A DNA stretch of 48,467 nt from an uncultured Bacilli bacterium (GCA_947629075.1 CANRCI010000001.1:1-48467), one strand, 5' to 3'; positions 7,249-14,288 are shown, counted from the stretch's first letter. The notes: generated by a model from the letters alone, not told the origin. A program made the numbers and translations.

Positions 7249-7267
7249 TTGTTAATCTTCTTTTTTG
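7236..7267. terminator. Bidirectional terminator between convergent genes
   Basis: AAAAGAAGATTA (7236-7247) and TAATCTTCTTTT (7253-7264) form a 12-bp stem with loop GTTGT and T-runs in both directions. The nfo stop (TAG, 7246-7248) and the minus-strand stop (TAA, 7247-7245) both lie in the hairpin. Confidence 0.9.
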
Positions 7268-7502
7268 CTTCTTGATATAACGACATAGCTTTTTCATACA
7301 CTATTGGACGGACCTTTTCCTTGAATTCATCAAATATTTCTTGGGGATCACCTTTGTAGAGTACTTGCCAATAATTTTTTAAATAAATTAGAATTGTTCT
7401 CGTTTCTTCCTCAGTAAGTTCAACTCCCTGTTTTAAAGCAAATTTTTTAATAGTATATTCGTCCATATTATTTATAAAATCTCTAATTAATAATTCATAC
7501 AT
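7245..7502 (-). CDS. Small DUF2624/YqfT-like protein
   Basis: An 85-residue soluble, helical protein starting MYELLIRDFINN. An N-terminal segment (DEYTIKKFALKQGVELTEEE) has the shape of a small helical domain similar to that of Bacillus YqfT (DUF2624), which also neighbours endonuclease IV; that synteny is the main support. The open frame extends upstream to 7634, but those residues overlap the divergent PBP gene and its promoter region; ATG 7502 has GGTGAT upstream on the minus strand and is the likely start. Function is unknown. It is divergent from the PBP gene with about 70 bp between the starts. Confidence 0.65.
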   Translation of the reverse strand: MYELLIRDFINNMDEYTIKKFALKQGVELTEEETRTILIYLKNYWQVLYKGDPQEIFDEFKEKVRPIVYEKAMSLYQEAKKKINN

Positions 7503-7575
7503 TTTATCACCAATTAAATATATGTCGATATGAATAAATAATGACAAATAAGAAAGACTAATAGTGGTGATATTT

Positions 7576-9567
7576 ATGGTCAAGAGAGTTAATTTTATTA
7601 TGGTAGTTGTAATTGCAGCTTTTACTGTTATCATACTAAATCTTTTTTATTTAACGATGTTTAAAGGAAGTTATTATGAAGAAAAATTAGATGTGATGAC
7701 TGATAATGAAGTAGATGGATCATCGACTCCACGTGGTAGGATATATGACCGAAATATGAATTTATTGGTGGATAATAGGAGTATTCCCGTAATTTATTAT
7801 AAAAATGTCAATGATTTAAATACTTTTGAAGAGGCAAAATTAGCTTTAGAAATAACTGATCATATAGAAGTAGATGATAGACGTCTTACCGAAAGAAATA
7901 TCAAAGACTATATAATAGCTAGAGATGAAAATCAGTTAAACAATTTGATAACTAGTGATGAATGGTTACAATTAAAAAATCGGCGTATTACCGAAAATGA
8001 TGTTTATAACTTTAAATTAGAGAGAATTACTGATAAAGAAGTTGGGAAGTTGACCAGTAAAGAAAAAGAAGCTGCTTATATCTATTATCTTATGAAGAAA
8101 GGGTACTCCTATGAAGAAAAAGAGATCAAGAAAGATAATGTCGATGAAAAAGAGATTGCTTATATATCAGAAAACATCAGTAAACTAAATGGGTTCAATA
8201 TCAAATACGATTGGGAACGAGTTTATCTATATGGTGATACTTTTAAAACGATTTTAGGTAGTTTAGGAGATATTCCTAGTGAAGAGAAGGAAGAGTATTT
8301 AAAGAATGGTTATAGTTTAAACGATGTGGTTGGAACTAGTTTTATCGAGAAGGAATATGAGGATATTTTAAGGGGTACTAAAGAGAAATATGAAGTTACT
8401 AAAAATAATTTAGTTATGACTTCTAGTGGTAAAAGAGGAAAAGATATTGTTCTTACGATTGATATAAAACTTCAACAGGAGATAGATAAAATCTTGGAAG
8501 AGGAGTTGATAAAGGCTAAATACGAGAGCGCTACTGAATATTTAGATCATGCTTTTGTGGTAATTCAAGAACCGAATACAGGTGAGATTTTAGCGATGAG
8601 TTCTAAACAGGTGATTAAAAGTGGTGGTAAATATAAAGCTTATGACTACAGTAGTAATATTCCGACTGATGCGATGACGGTTGGTAGTGTTGTCAAAGGG
8701 GCGTCGATGCTTACAGCTTATAAAAATGGAGCGATTAAAATTGGTGAAGTTATGACGGATAGTTGTATTAAGATCTATTCTAAACCTCAGAAGTGTTCAT
8801 GGAGTAAGTTAGGAAGGATAAATGATTTAGATGCTTTAGCGTATTCCTCTAACATATATCAGTTTAAAGCAGCGATGAAGGTTGCTAATTTTAAATATAG
8901 TTACAATAAAAAATTCAATGTTACTAAAAATGATTTTGATATTTATCATCACACTTTTGAAGCTTTAGGTTTAGGAGTAAAAACGGGAATAGATCTACCT
9001 AGTGAAGCAGTGGGTAATAGAGGAACCAATTATTCCTCAGACCTATTTTTAAATTATGCCATTGGGCAATACGATACTTATACCGTCTTGCAACTTTCAC
9101 AATACATCAATACCATTGCTAGTAATGGTAAGAGGTATAAGCCCCATCTTTTAAAAAGTGTCTACGATAGTAGTGATGGTGAAGAACTGGGGAAAAAGTT
9201 ATACGATGTCGAACCAGTTGTTTTAAATGCTCTAGATATCGATTCTAAATATATAAAGAGGGTTCAAAAAGGTTTTAGAAGTGTTATGACTTATGGATTG
9301 GGTAAAAATTTTATGGGTGATGTCGATTCTCCTTGTGGTAAAACTGGTACTAGTGAATCTTTTTATGACAGTAATGGTGATGGAAAAGTTGATGTTCAAA
9401 CGGCTTCTAATGCTTTCGTCGGCTATGCCCCATATAAAAATCCCAAAATGTCAATTGCGGTCATGGTTCCCAATATCGTTAATAACGATACCAATGGAAG
9501 TGGTCGCAGCTATGTAAATAAAAGGATTACTAGAATGATTTCTGAGAAATTTTTTGAGTTATATTAA
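7576..9567 (+). CDS. Class B penicillin-binding protein (peptidoglycan DD-transpeptidase)
   Basis: A 663-residue membrane-anchored transpeptidase. One N-terminal transmembrane helix (about residues 8-28) is followed by the dimerisation-domain motif SSTPRGRIYDRN, a long charged helical insert (about residues 95-200), and a transpeptidase domain with all three active-site motifs: SVVK (Ser371, Lys374), SSN (424-426) and KTG (589-591). These cross-link peptidoglycan outside the membrane. Length and the absence of PASTA domains fit PBP2/PbpA-like elongation enzymes better than SpoVD or PBP2x, but division or sporulation use is possible. GTG 7564 and 7567 are in frame but form the ribosome binding site GTGGTGAT; ATG 7576 is preferred. 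It is monocistronic, ending at a terminator. Confidence 0.9.
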   Translation: MVKRVNFIMVVVIAAFTVIILNLFYLTMFKGSYYEEKLDVMTDNEVDGSSTPRGRIYDRNMNLLVDNRSIPVIYYKNVNDLNTFEEAKLALEITDHIEVDDRRLTERNIKDYIIARDENQLNNLITSDEWLQLKNRRITENDVYNFKLERITDKEVGKLTSKEKEAAYIYYLMKKGYSYEEKEIKKDNVDEKEIAYISENISKLNGFNIKYDWERVYLYGDTFKTILGSLGDIPSEEKEEYLKNGYSLNDVVGTSFIEKEYEDILRGTKEKYEVTKNNLVMTSSGKRGKDIVLTIDIKLQQEIDKILEEELIKAKYESATEYLDHAFVVIQEPNTGEILAMSSKQVIKSGGKYKAYDYSSNIPTDAMTVGSVVKGASMLTAYKNGAIKIGEVMTDSCIKIYSKPQKCSWSKLGRINDLDALAYSSNIYQFKAAMKVANFKYSYNKKFNVTKNDFDIYHHTFEALGLGVKTGIDLPSEAVGNRGTNYSSDLFLNYAIGQYDTYTVLQLSQYINTIASNGKRYKPHLLKSVYDSSDGEELGKKLYDVEPVVLNALDIDSKYIKRVQKGFRSVMTYGLGKNFMGDVDSPCGKTGTSESFYDSNGDGKVDVQTASNAFVGYAPYKNPKMSIAVMVPNIVNNDTNGSGRSYVNKRITRMISEKFFELY

Positions 9568-9586
9568 AATTTTTGGTGAATTAGAT

Positions 9587-9614
9587 AAAAAGTCTTTGGC
9601 AAAAGGCTTTTTTT
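9587..9614 (+). terminator. Intrinsic terminator (overlaps the rpmG promoter)
   Basis: An 11-bp stem, 9587-9597 with 9602-9612 (one G-T pair), loop GGCA, followed by T residues. The -35 of the next promoter lies in its loop. Confidence 0.8.
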
Positions 9615-9624
9615 CTGATATAAT
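9596..9624 (+). promoter_or_regulatory. Promoter of rpmG
   Basis: TTGGCA (9596-9601), 17-base spacer, TATAAT (9619-9624) with TGA just before the -10 (extended -10). The -35 sits in the loop of the upstream terminator hairpin. Confidence 0.75.
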
Positions 9625-9650
9625 ACCAATAGAAAACGAGGAGGGATAGT

Positions 9651-9815
9651 ATGGCAAAGGTAGGAAATAGACAACTTAAGAGTTTAGTTTGCACTGTTTG
9701 TGGTGAAAAAAATTATCGTACTTCTAAGAATGTGAAGAATACAACTGAACGTCTTGAATTAAATAAATATTGTCCAAGATGTCAAAAACATACGCCTCAC
9801 AAAGAGGAAAAATAA
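9651..9815 (+). CDS. rpmG: 50S ribosomal protein L33
   Basis: A 54-residue basic protein of the large ribosomal subunit, close to the family's usual length of about 50. It carries two zinc-binding CxxC pairs (CTVCG near residues 14-17 and CPRCQ near 41-44), so it is the zinc-binding (C+) L33 type, plus the family blocks NYRTSKN and RLELNKYCP. GAGGAGGG lies upstream of ATG 9651. It has its own promoter overlapping the previous terminator, and efp follows 40 bp later without an obvious terminator, so the two translation genes may be co-transcribed. Confidence 0.95.
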   Translation: MAKVGNRQLKSLVCTVCGEKNYRTSKNVKNTTERLELNKYCPRCQKHTPHKEEK

Positions 9816-9855
9816 TTAGAGTTTAATTTTATATATAGAAAGGAGGGGAAAACCT

Positions 9856-10419
9856 ATGGCTAATATAAATATTAATGATATTAAAAATGGTATGACTATT
9901 AAAATAGATAATAACCTTTTTACTATTTTAGAGTTCCAACACGTTAAACCAGGTAAAGGACCAGCTTTTGTAAGAGTAAAGATGAAGAACGTTAGAACTG
10001 GAGCTACAATTGACAATACGTTCAATGCTGGTATTAAAGTTGAAACAGCTAGAATCGATAAACGTGAAATGCAATATTTATATTCGATGAATGATACTTA
10101 TTACTTTATGAATATGGAAGATTATGATCAGATTGAATTATCTAAAGATGTATTAGGTAAAGCTGTTAATTATTTAAAAGAAAACCTAAGCGTAATGGTC
10201 ATGTCTTACGAGAATGAAATAGTAGGAATTAACCTTCCCGATAAAGTTGATTTAAAAGTAGTTGAAACTGAACCTGCAGTTAAGGGAAATACAACTAGTA
10301 GTGCGATGAAAGATGCAACTCTTGAAACTGGTTACGTTGTAAAAGTACCTATTTTTATAGGTGAAGGTGAGACAATTTTAATTTCAACTAGTGATGGAAA
10401 ATATGTATCACGTGCTTAA
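9856..10419 (+). CDS. efp: Translation elongation factor P
   Basis: A 187-residue three-domain beta-barrel protein that enters the ribosomal E site and relieves stalling at proline runs. The KOW-like N-terminal domain carries the loop PGKGPAFVR with Lys34 at the tip, the residue post-translationally modified in many bacteria; the C-terminal OB domain ends in the family-like block GETILISTSDGKYVSRA. A very strong AAAGGAGGGG site precedes ATG 9856. It follows rpmG and precedes spoIIIAH; in Bacillus efp likewise lies just upstream of the spoIIIA operon. A hairpin terminator begins at its stop codon. Confidence 0.98.
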   Translation: MANININDIKNGMTIKIDNNLFTILEFQHVKPGKGPAFVRVKMKNVRTGATIDNTFNAGIKVETARIDKREMQYLYSMNDTYYFMNMEDYDQIELSKDVLGKAVNYLKENLSVMVMSYENEIVGINLPDKVDLKVVETEPAVKGNTTSSAMKDATLETGYVVKVPIFIGEGETILISTSDGKYVSRA

Positions 10420-10443
10420 ACACTTTATAAGTGTTTTTTTTTG
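10418..10443 (+). terminator. Intrinsic terminator of efp
   Basis: AAACACTT (10418-10425) pairs with AAGTGTTT (10429-10436) around a 3-base loop, followed by a long T run; it overlaps the efp stop codon. Confidence 0.8.
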
Positions 10444-10470
10444 AATATTTATTCTCTTCAGTCATACAAT
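10443..10470 (+). promoter_or_regulatory. Sigma-E-type promoter upstream of spoIIIAH
   Basis: GAATATT (10443-10449), 13-base spacer, CATACAAT (10463-10470). Both hexamer regions match the Bacillus sigma-E consensus (KMATATT and CATACAAT) exactly. No good sigma-A promoter is visible here. Known biology agrees: the spoIIIA operon is sigma-E dependent. Confidence 0.75.
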
Positions 10471-10490
10471 TTAATGAAAGAGGAGATATG

Positions 10491-11015
10491 ATGAATAAAC
10501 AGAATTTGTGGTTTCTTACTTTGTTTAGTTTAATATTAGTTCTCAGTGTCTATTACGTAACGATGCCCAATGACTTACTTTTAACTACTAATAGTAATTA
10601 TAATGATAGCGAAACTAAAAAAAGTTCTTCTGATAAAGAAGAAGAAGTAAGTGTCGTTGTAGAAGATGCCGAATTAATATCTTCGATGAAACTTAGTAAA
10701 GAAGAGGAAAGATTAAAACAAAAAAGTGATTATCAAAAAGTTTTAACTAATACTGAGGCAACTACTGATGAAAAGAATGAGGCCTTAGAAAAGATAAAAT
10801 CTTTAGATGAAGTGAAGGCTGAAGAAGAGAGTTTAGAAACTAAAATCAAAGATAAATTTAAATTGGATTGTTATGTAGAAAAAGAAGAGACTAATATCAA
10901 TAGTGTCTGTGTCAGTGATAAACATGACAATACTTTAGCGAATAACATAATGCGTCTCATTCAGGGTGAATATGATGATCATAAATATATAACTGTGAAA
11001 TTTGAAAAGAGCTAA
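10491..11015 (+). CDS. spoIIIAH: Stage III sporulation protein AH-like
   Basis: A 174-residue protein with the SpoIIIAH layout: short basic N-terminus MNKQNLWFLT, one membrane helix (about residues 6-24, ending SVYYVT), an acidic/serine-rich linker with coiled-coil-like charged helices, and a C-terminal ring-building-like domain with two cysteines (LDCYVE and NSVCVS). In Bacillus, SpoIIIAH in the mother-cell membrane binds SpoIIQ to form a channel to the forespore. ATG 10488 is adjacent but too close to AGGAG; ATG 10491 fits. It follows efp with a sigma-E-like promoter. The seven genes spoIIIAA-AG that precede it in Bacillus are not here. Confidence 0.85.
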   Translation: MNKQNLWFLTLFSLILVLSVYYVTMPNDLLLTTNSNYNDSETKKSSSDKEEEVSVVVEDAELISSMKLSKEEERLKQKSDYQKVLTNTEATTDEKNEALEKIKSLDEVKAEEESLETKIKDKFKLDCYVEKEETNINSVCVSDKHDNTLANNIMRLIQGEYDDHKYITVKFEKS

Positions 11016-11043
11016 ATCTCTATGATTTTAAGTTCTTTTTTTT
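11005..11043 (+). terminator. Intrinsic terminator of spoIIIAH
   Basis: AAAAGAGCT (11005-11013) pairs with AGTTCTTTT (11031-11039, one G-T pair) with an extended, bulged upper stem, followed by T residues. Confidence 0.65.
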
Positions 11044-11057
11044 AGGTGTATACCCTC

Positions 11058-11084
11058 AACAACTACCTATAAAAACATAAACTA
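11058..11084 (+). promoter_or_regulatory. Sigma-K-type promoter upstream of gerE
   Basis: AACA (11058-11061), 14-base spacer, CATAAACTA (11076-11084), matching the sigma-K pattern MACM ... CATANNNTA. gerE is a classic sigma-K-dependent gene. The -35 element is short, so this is a pattern match rather than proof. Confidence 0.55.
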
Positions 11085-11120
11085 TTATGAGTTTATATAA
11101 AAGGTAAAGGAGGTAATACT

Positions 11121-11324
11121 ATCAAAAGGATACTTACTAATCGCGAGAAAGAAGTGTTTGAATTATTAGTTTTAAACAAGACGACTAAAGAGATTGCAGA
11201 AATATTAAATATTAGTGAAAAAACAGTTAGAAATCACATATCTAATACAATGCAAAAACTGGGAGTTAAAGGACGAGCTGGAGCAGTTGTTGAACTTCTT
11301 AAGCTAAATGAAATTTCTTTATAA
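11121..11324 (+). CDS. gerE: GerE, late mother-cell LuxR-type regulator (apparent ATC start)
   Basis: A 67-residue helix-turn-helix protein almost collinear with Bacillus GerE: LTNREKEVFELLV, then the recognition region EKTVRNHISNTMQKLGVKGR and the C-terminal AVVELLK. GerE acts with sigma-K in the mother cell, activating and repressing coat genes. The frame has no ATG, GTG or TTG before the conserved core: upstream it reaches a TGA at 11088, and the first in-frame GTG (11154) would cut off part of helix 1. An ideal AAAGGAGGT (11106-11114) is placed 7 bases before ATC 11121, so ATC is the probable start; ATA 11130 is a poorer alternative. It lies between spoIIIAH and gerM; in Bacillus gerE and gerM are also near each other. 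Confidence 0.85.
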   Translation: MKRILTNREKEVFELLVLNKTTKEIAEILNISEKTVRNHISNTMQKLGVKGRAGAVVELLKLNEISL

Positions 11325-11353
11325 TCATAAATAGATTACAACTTTCATATTAT
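11325..11353 (+). promoter_or_regulatory. Sigma-E-like promoter upstream of gerM
   Basis: TCATAAA (11325-11331), 14-base spacer, CATATTAT (11346-11353). The -10 matches six of eight sigma-E positions and the -35 keeps the KMATA core. gerM is sigma-E dependent in Bacillus. Confidence 0.5.
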
Positions 11354-11370
11354 TTTTTAGGTGATGAAGT

Positions 11371-12306
11371 TTGAAGAAAAAGATATATCGCAAGATAGCT
11401 ATAACTAGTATGACAGTTGTCATTTTATTACTTTTATATTTAATGCCGGGCGTAGTAGATAATAAAAAAGATGTCTTTAATGTTCAGTACCAGGACGATT
11501 TTAAGGAGGAAGATGTCTATTTTTTGAATAGTACTAATCTCTTAGTTAAAACTAGTATTCCAGTCTTTAGTGATAGTGATTTAGCTAGTAGAATTAAGTC
11601 GGTTATTGAGAGTTTGATTTCAGCATCTAGTGAGATAATACCTAATGGACTAAATCGCGTCATTCCTAAAAATACTAAGTTGATTGGTATTGAAGTAGAT
11701 GAGTCGATGGTCAATCTAAATTTTTCTAAAGAATTACTCAATAGTGATGAGGACATGTATTTAAAAATGGTGGAATCGATTGCTTATAGTGTTTTAGATT
11801 TTAAAGAGATTAATGGTGTTAGTATTTATGTCGAAGGTACTAATATAAGTGGACAATTACCAATAGAGGTACCTAGTGTTATCACTAGAGATTTTGGAAT
11901 AAATAAGGAATACGATATAAAGAGGAAAGATGGAGTTGTCAAATACGTAGTTTATTATTTAGAAGAAATTGGTGAGAGTAAATACTATGTCCCAATTACT
12001 AAGTATGTCAATGACGATCGAGAAAAGATTAAGATAATTATTGAAGATCTGTCTAGTAGTTATCTTTATCAATCTAATTTGATAAGTGTTTTGGATAAAA
12101 ATGTCGAGCTTACTAGTTATGAAATTAATGAAAAAGAGATGATTTTAAACTTCAACAACAGTGTCTTTTTAGATGATGGAGAAATTATCGAAGAGGTTGT
12201 TTATCCGATCTGTTATTCGGTTTTTGATAACTATGATGTCGACCGCGTTGTAATCCAAGTAAATGGTAAAGAAATTTATAAAAAAGACAAAAAAGATATT
12301 GAATAA
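11371..12306 (+). CDS. gerM: GerM, sporulation/germination protein with two GERMN domains
   Basis: A 311-residue membrane-anchored protein. A basic N-terminus and one transmembrane helix (about residues 9-27) precede two GERMN repeats: the first around KTSIPVFSDSDLASRIKSVIESL to SVLDFKEINGVSIYVEG, the second from YYVPITKYVN to YSVFDNYDVDRVVIQVNG. This two-GERMN architecture is that of Bacillus GerM, a mother-cell protein working near the SpoIIIA/SpoIIQ complex and needed for full engulfment, sporulation and germination. The start is TTG 11371, about 5 bases after AGGTGATG; the nearby ATG 11364 is out of frame. It follows gerE by 46 bp with a sigma-E-like promoter. The Bacillus protein is a lipoprotein; no lipobox is seen here. 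Confidence 0.88.
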   Translation: MKKKIYRKIAITSMTVVILLLLYLMPGVVDNKKDVFNVQYQDDFKEEDVYFLNSTNLLVKTSIPVFSDSDLASRIKSVIESLISASSEIIPNGLNRVIPKNTKLIGIEVDESMVNLNFSKELLNSDEDMYLKMVESIAYSVLDFKEINGVSIYVEGTNISGQLPIEVPSVITRDFGINKEYDIKRKDGVVKYVVYYLEEIGESKYYVPITKYVNDDREKIKIIIEDLSSSYLYQSNLISVLDKNVELTSYEINEKEMILNFNNSVFLDDGEIIEEVVYPICYSVFDNYDVDRVVIQVNGKEIYKKDKKDIE

Positions 12307-12327
12307 AAGTGGATAATGTTGTATAAT
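12299..12327 (+). promoter_or_regulatory. Promoter of tRNA-Arg
   Basis: TTGAAT (12299-12304), 17-base spacer, TATAAT (12322-12327), about 25 bases before the mature tRNA; the -35 overlaps the gerM stop codon. Confidence 0.65.
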
Positions 12328-12352
12328 CTTTAATGTATTTTGGTTATACAAC

Positions 12353-12430
12353 TGTCCTAGTAGCTCAGTTGGATAGAGCATCGCCCTTCTAAGGCGAGTG
12401 TCAGGGGTTCGAATCCCTTCTGGGACACCA
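12353..12430 (+). tRNA. tRNA-Arg (anticodon TCT)
   Basis: A full cloverleaf can be drawn: acceptor TGTCCTA with TGGGACA, D arm GCTC/GAGC, anticodon stem TCGCC/GGCGA with loop CTTCTAA (anticodon TCT at 12388-12390), and a T arm with GGTTCGAATCC. CCA is encoded (12428-12430). It reads AGA and probably AGG, the main arginine codons expected in this A+T-rich genome. It is flanked by its own promoter and terminator. Confidence 0.97.
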
Positions 12431-12440
12431 TATGATTCTG

Positions 12441-12465
12441 AAGTGACTTAAATAGTCACTTTTTT
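12441..12465 (+). terminator. Intrinsic terminator of tRNA-Arg
   Basis: AAGTGACT (12441-12448) pairs with AGTCACTT (12454-12461) around TAAAT, followed by T residues. Confidence 0.85.
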
Positions 12466-12466
12466 G

Positions 12467-12495
12467 TTGGCAATAACTTTCAATATGTGTATAAT
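12467..12495 (+). promoter_or_regulatory. Sigma-A promoter for the 12539 gene
   Basis: TTGGCA (12467-12472), 17-base spacer, TATAAT (12490-12495), directly after the tRNA terminator. Confidence 0.75.
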
Positions 12496-12538
12496 AATTT
12501 GCGTGGCGTTGCCAACTATATTCGAGGAGTGAGAGTTT

Positions 12539-13279
12539 ATGGAAAAATTGGTTGTTCCTTTTATCAAGGATGATTGTATATATTTAGGAGAGTTAAAGTT
12601 TAAAAAAGAGAGAAACATAGAGGAAGAAGAGTTTAAAGATTTGGGTGTTACTGAACTTAATTTTGGTAAGAAATCTTTAAAGTGTCGCGTATCTAAAGAA
12701 GATGAGGGTTGTCACGATTTTAAAGAACTACAGAGTGGTTTTTGGTATAATGGTAGTTTTTTTGATGTTGATAGATCTGATGTTGAAGTTATTGATGTTG
12801 AAAAGTTTTACGACTATTTGAAAAAAACTGATTTAGATGGATATAGCCTTGTTTATTATGCATCTAGAGATATTAGTGATGAAGAAAAGAGTTCGCTTAG
12901 TGATTACGTTTTGAAATTGGAAGAAGAGTTTTTATTAACTAGTGGTGCCGACCTTGATCAGTTCATAAAGAGAAAGCTTTTAAATAGTAAATATCGCGAT
13001 GTAATTAGCAGTCTAGAACATTCCAAGTTGTTTGCTATCGACATTTCTGATCATAAGATCGAATTAGACCCTTTTATTAAAACGATTGGCTTTTTATCAT
13101 CTATCGATGTTACTAAACCTTATTATATGGAAAGTGTACTAGCTTTTGCTTTCCAAAACAGTAATGCAATAGAAGAGTTGGATAGTATTAATAGAATTGT
13201 TTACGGTGGTAAGACAACTGATATTGTCAAGTTTAAAGATGCTGAAGAAAAGAATAAACAAAAAATAAAAAAAGCCTAG
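12539..13279 (+). CDS. Unknown soluble protein, 246 aa
   Basis: I do not recognise a family. The protein is acidic, with no signal peptide or membrane segment. The N-terminal part (about residues 1-85) looks beta-rich with two cysteines (KCRVS and GCHDF); the rest is mainly helical, with a Lys-rich C-terminus (EEKNKQKIKKA). ATG 12539 follows a GAGGAG site. It is a single gene with its own sigma-A promoter, convergent with the radical SAM gene, sharing a bidirectional terminator. Nothing in the neighbourhood points to a function. Confidence 0.75.
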   Translation: MEKLVVPFIKDDCIYLGELKFKKERNIEEEEFKDLGVTELNFGKKSLKCRVSKEDEGCHDFKELQSGFWYNGSFFDVDRSDVEVIDVEKFYDYLKKTDLDGYSLVYYASRDISDEEKSSLSDYVLKLEEEFLLTSGADLDQFIKRKLLNSKYRDVISSLEHSKLFAIDISDHKIELDPFIKTIGFLSSIDVTKPYYMESVLAFAFQNSNAIEELDSINRIVYGGKTTDIVKFKDAEEKNKQKIKKA

Positions 13280-13289
13280 GGCTTTTTTT
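13267..13289. terminator. Bidirectional terminator
   Basis: AAAAAAAGCC (13267-13276) pairs with GGCTTTTTTT (13280-13289) around TAG. The TAG stop of the plus-strand gene is the loop, and the minus-strand gene stops in the 3' arm (13290-13288). Confidence 0.85.
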
Positions 13290-14178
13290 ATATACCACTT
13301 AAATCGAAATCGGGAATGAAACTTTCTTCAGCCGCTTCTCCTTCTTGGATGAAAGCATTTTTAATTCCTATGTCCATAGCATATTCGACGATTTCATCGT
13401 ATTCTTCATCAGTTAGTCGGTTATTTAAATTTGTATATTTTTTAAATTGTCTAATCGGAGTATATTGACTCATGATACTTATGTAGATATCGTCGTGATA
13501 TGTAGAGTAGAGATAGTCTAGAATCTTTTTAACATCTTCTTTTAAGCCGGGTAAAACGAGTATTCTAACGATTATTCCTCTAGTCATTATCCCATCTTTA
13601 AATACTGGTTTTCCTACTTGTTCATACATTTTAGAAATAGCTTTCGTTGCTACTTCAAAATAATTCTTAGCATGGGAATATTTAATAGCGTATTCATCAC
13701 TATAGTATTTTAAATCAGCCAGATAAATGTCTACGATTCCATCTAACATGTCGATGGCTTGTTCTGTTTCATAACTACTGGTGTTATAGACAATGGGAAT
13801 AGTTAAGCCTTTTTTACGAGCTTTATTGATTCCTTTGATAATCGATGGTATGTAATGTGTCGGTGTTACTAAATTGATATTAGTAGCTTTTTTATTTTGT
13901 AGTTCTAAACAGATATCACTGAACTTATCAATTGTTATTTTTTTACCAAACCCTTGGGTTGATATCTTTCTATTTTGACAGAAGATGCATTTTAAGTTAC
14001 AGTGTGAAAAGAAAATAGTACCACTTCCGAATTCACCAGTTATCGGTGGTTCTTCCCACATGTGAAGAGACGCTCTGGCTATTTCGATATTGTTACTAGC
14101 ACCGCAGATACCACGTTTTTCATATCTGTTAACCTGACAATTTCGGTGACACAAATTACAACTTTTATAAATATTCAT
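13288..14178 (-). CDS. PflX-like radical SAM Fe-S protein
   Basis: A 296-residue protein resembling the PflX/COG1313 group of pyruvate formate-lyase activating-enzyme homologues. The radical SAM cluster motif CNLKCIFC (CxxxCxxC) binds the 4Fe-4S cluster that cleaves SAM. An N-terminal cysteine-rich block (CNLCHRNCQVNRYEKRGICG) is typical of this subgroup and may hold another metal or cluster. The rest follows the expected TIM-barrel order (TPTHYIPSI, DIYLADLKYY, RGIIVRILVLPG). The substrate of PflX proteins is not established, so glycyl-radical activation is only a possibility. The minus-strand start ATG 14178 has AAAGGAGG upstream. No formate-lyase gene is nearby. Confidence 0.85.
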   Translation of the reverse strand: MNIYKSCNLCHRNCQVNRYEKRGICGASNNIEIARASLHMWEEPPITGEFGSGTIFFSHCNLKCIFCQNRKISTQGFGKKITIDKFSDICLELQNKKATNINLVTPTHYIPSIIKGINKARKKGLTIPIVYNTSSYETEQAIDMLDGIVDIYLADLKYYSDEYAIKYSHAKNYFEVATKAISKMYEQVGKPVFKDGIMTRGIIVRILVLPGLKEDVKKILDYLYSTYHDDIYISIMSQYTPIRQFKKYTNLNNRLTDEEYDEIVEYAMDIGIKNAFIQEGEAAEESFIPDFDLSGI

Positions 14179-14237
14179 AAGCCCTCCTTTGGCTATATTA
14201 TAAGTCTTTAAGATAAATTTTTCACTATCTTTTTAAT

Positions 14238-14266
14238 TTGACTACCACTTTTTTAAGTGATACTAT
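14238..14266 (+). promoter_or_regulatory. Promoter of the YfhO-GtrA pair
   Basis: TTGACT (14238-14243), 17-base spacer, TACTAT (14261-14266) with TGA before it (extended -10). An 8-bp inverted repeat, CACTATCT (14223-14230) and AGATAGTG (14269-14276), flanks the promoter. Confidence 0.65.
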
Positions 14267-14288
14267 TTAGATAGTGTAGGAGAACATT

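Noticed and set aside
7576..9567. Identification of the PBP as SpoVD or PBP2x
   Set aside because: No PASTA domains at the C-terminus and no mraW-ftsL or murE neighbours; left as a general class B PBP.
11121..11324. gerE as a pseudogene lacking a start codon
   Set aside because: The frame is intact and conserved to the last residue, with an ideal ribosome binding site at the right distance and a sigma-K-like promoter; kept as a gene with an ATC start, though a recent start-codon mutation cannot be excluded.
12169..12381. Minus-strand open frame overlapping the gerM end and tRNA-Arg
   Set aside because: It runs through the tRNA gene and its promoter; no ribosome binding site.
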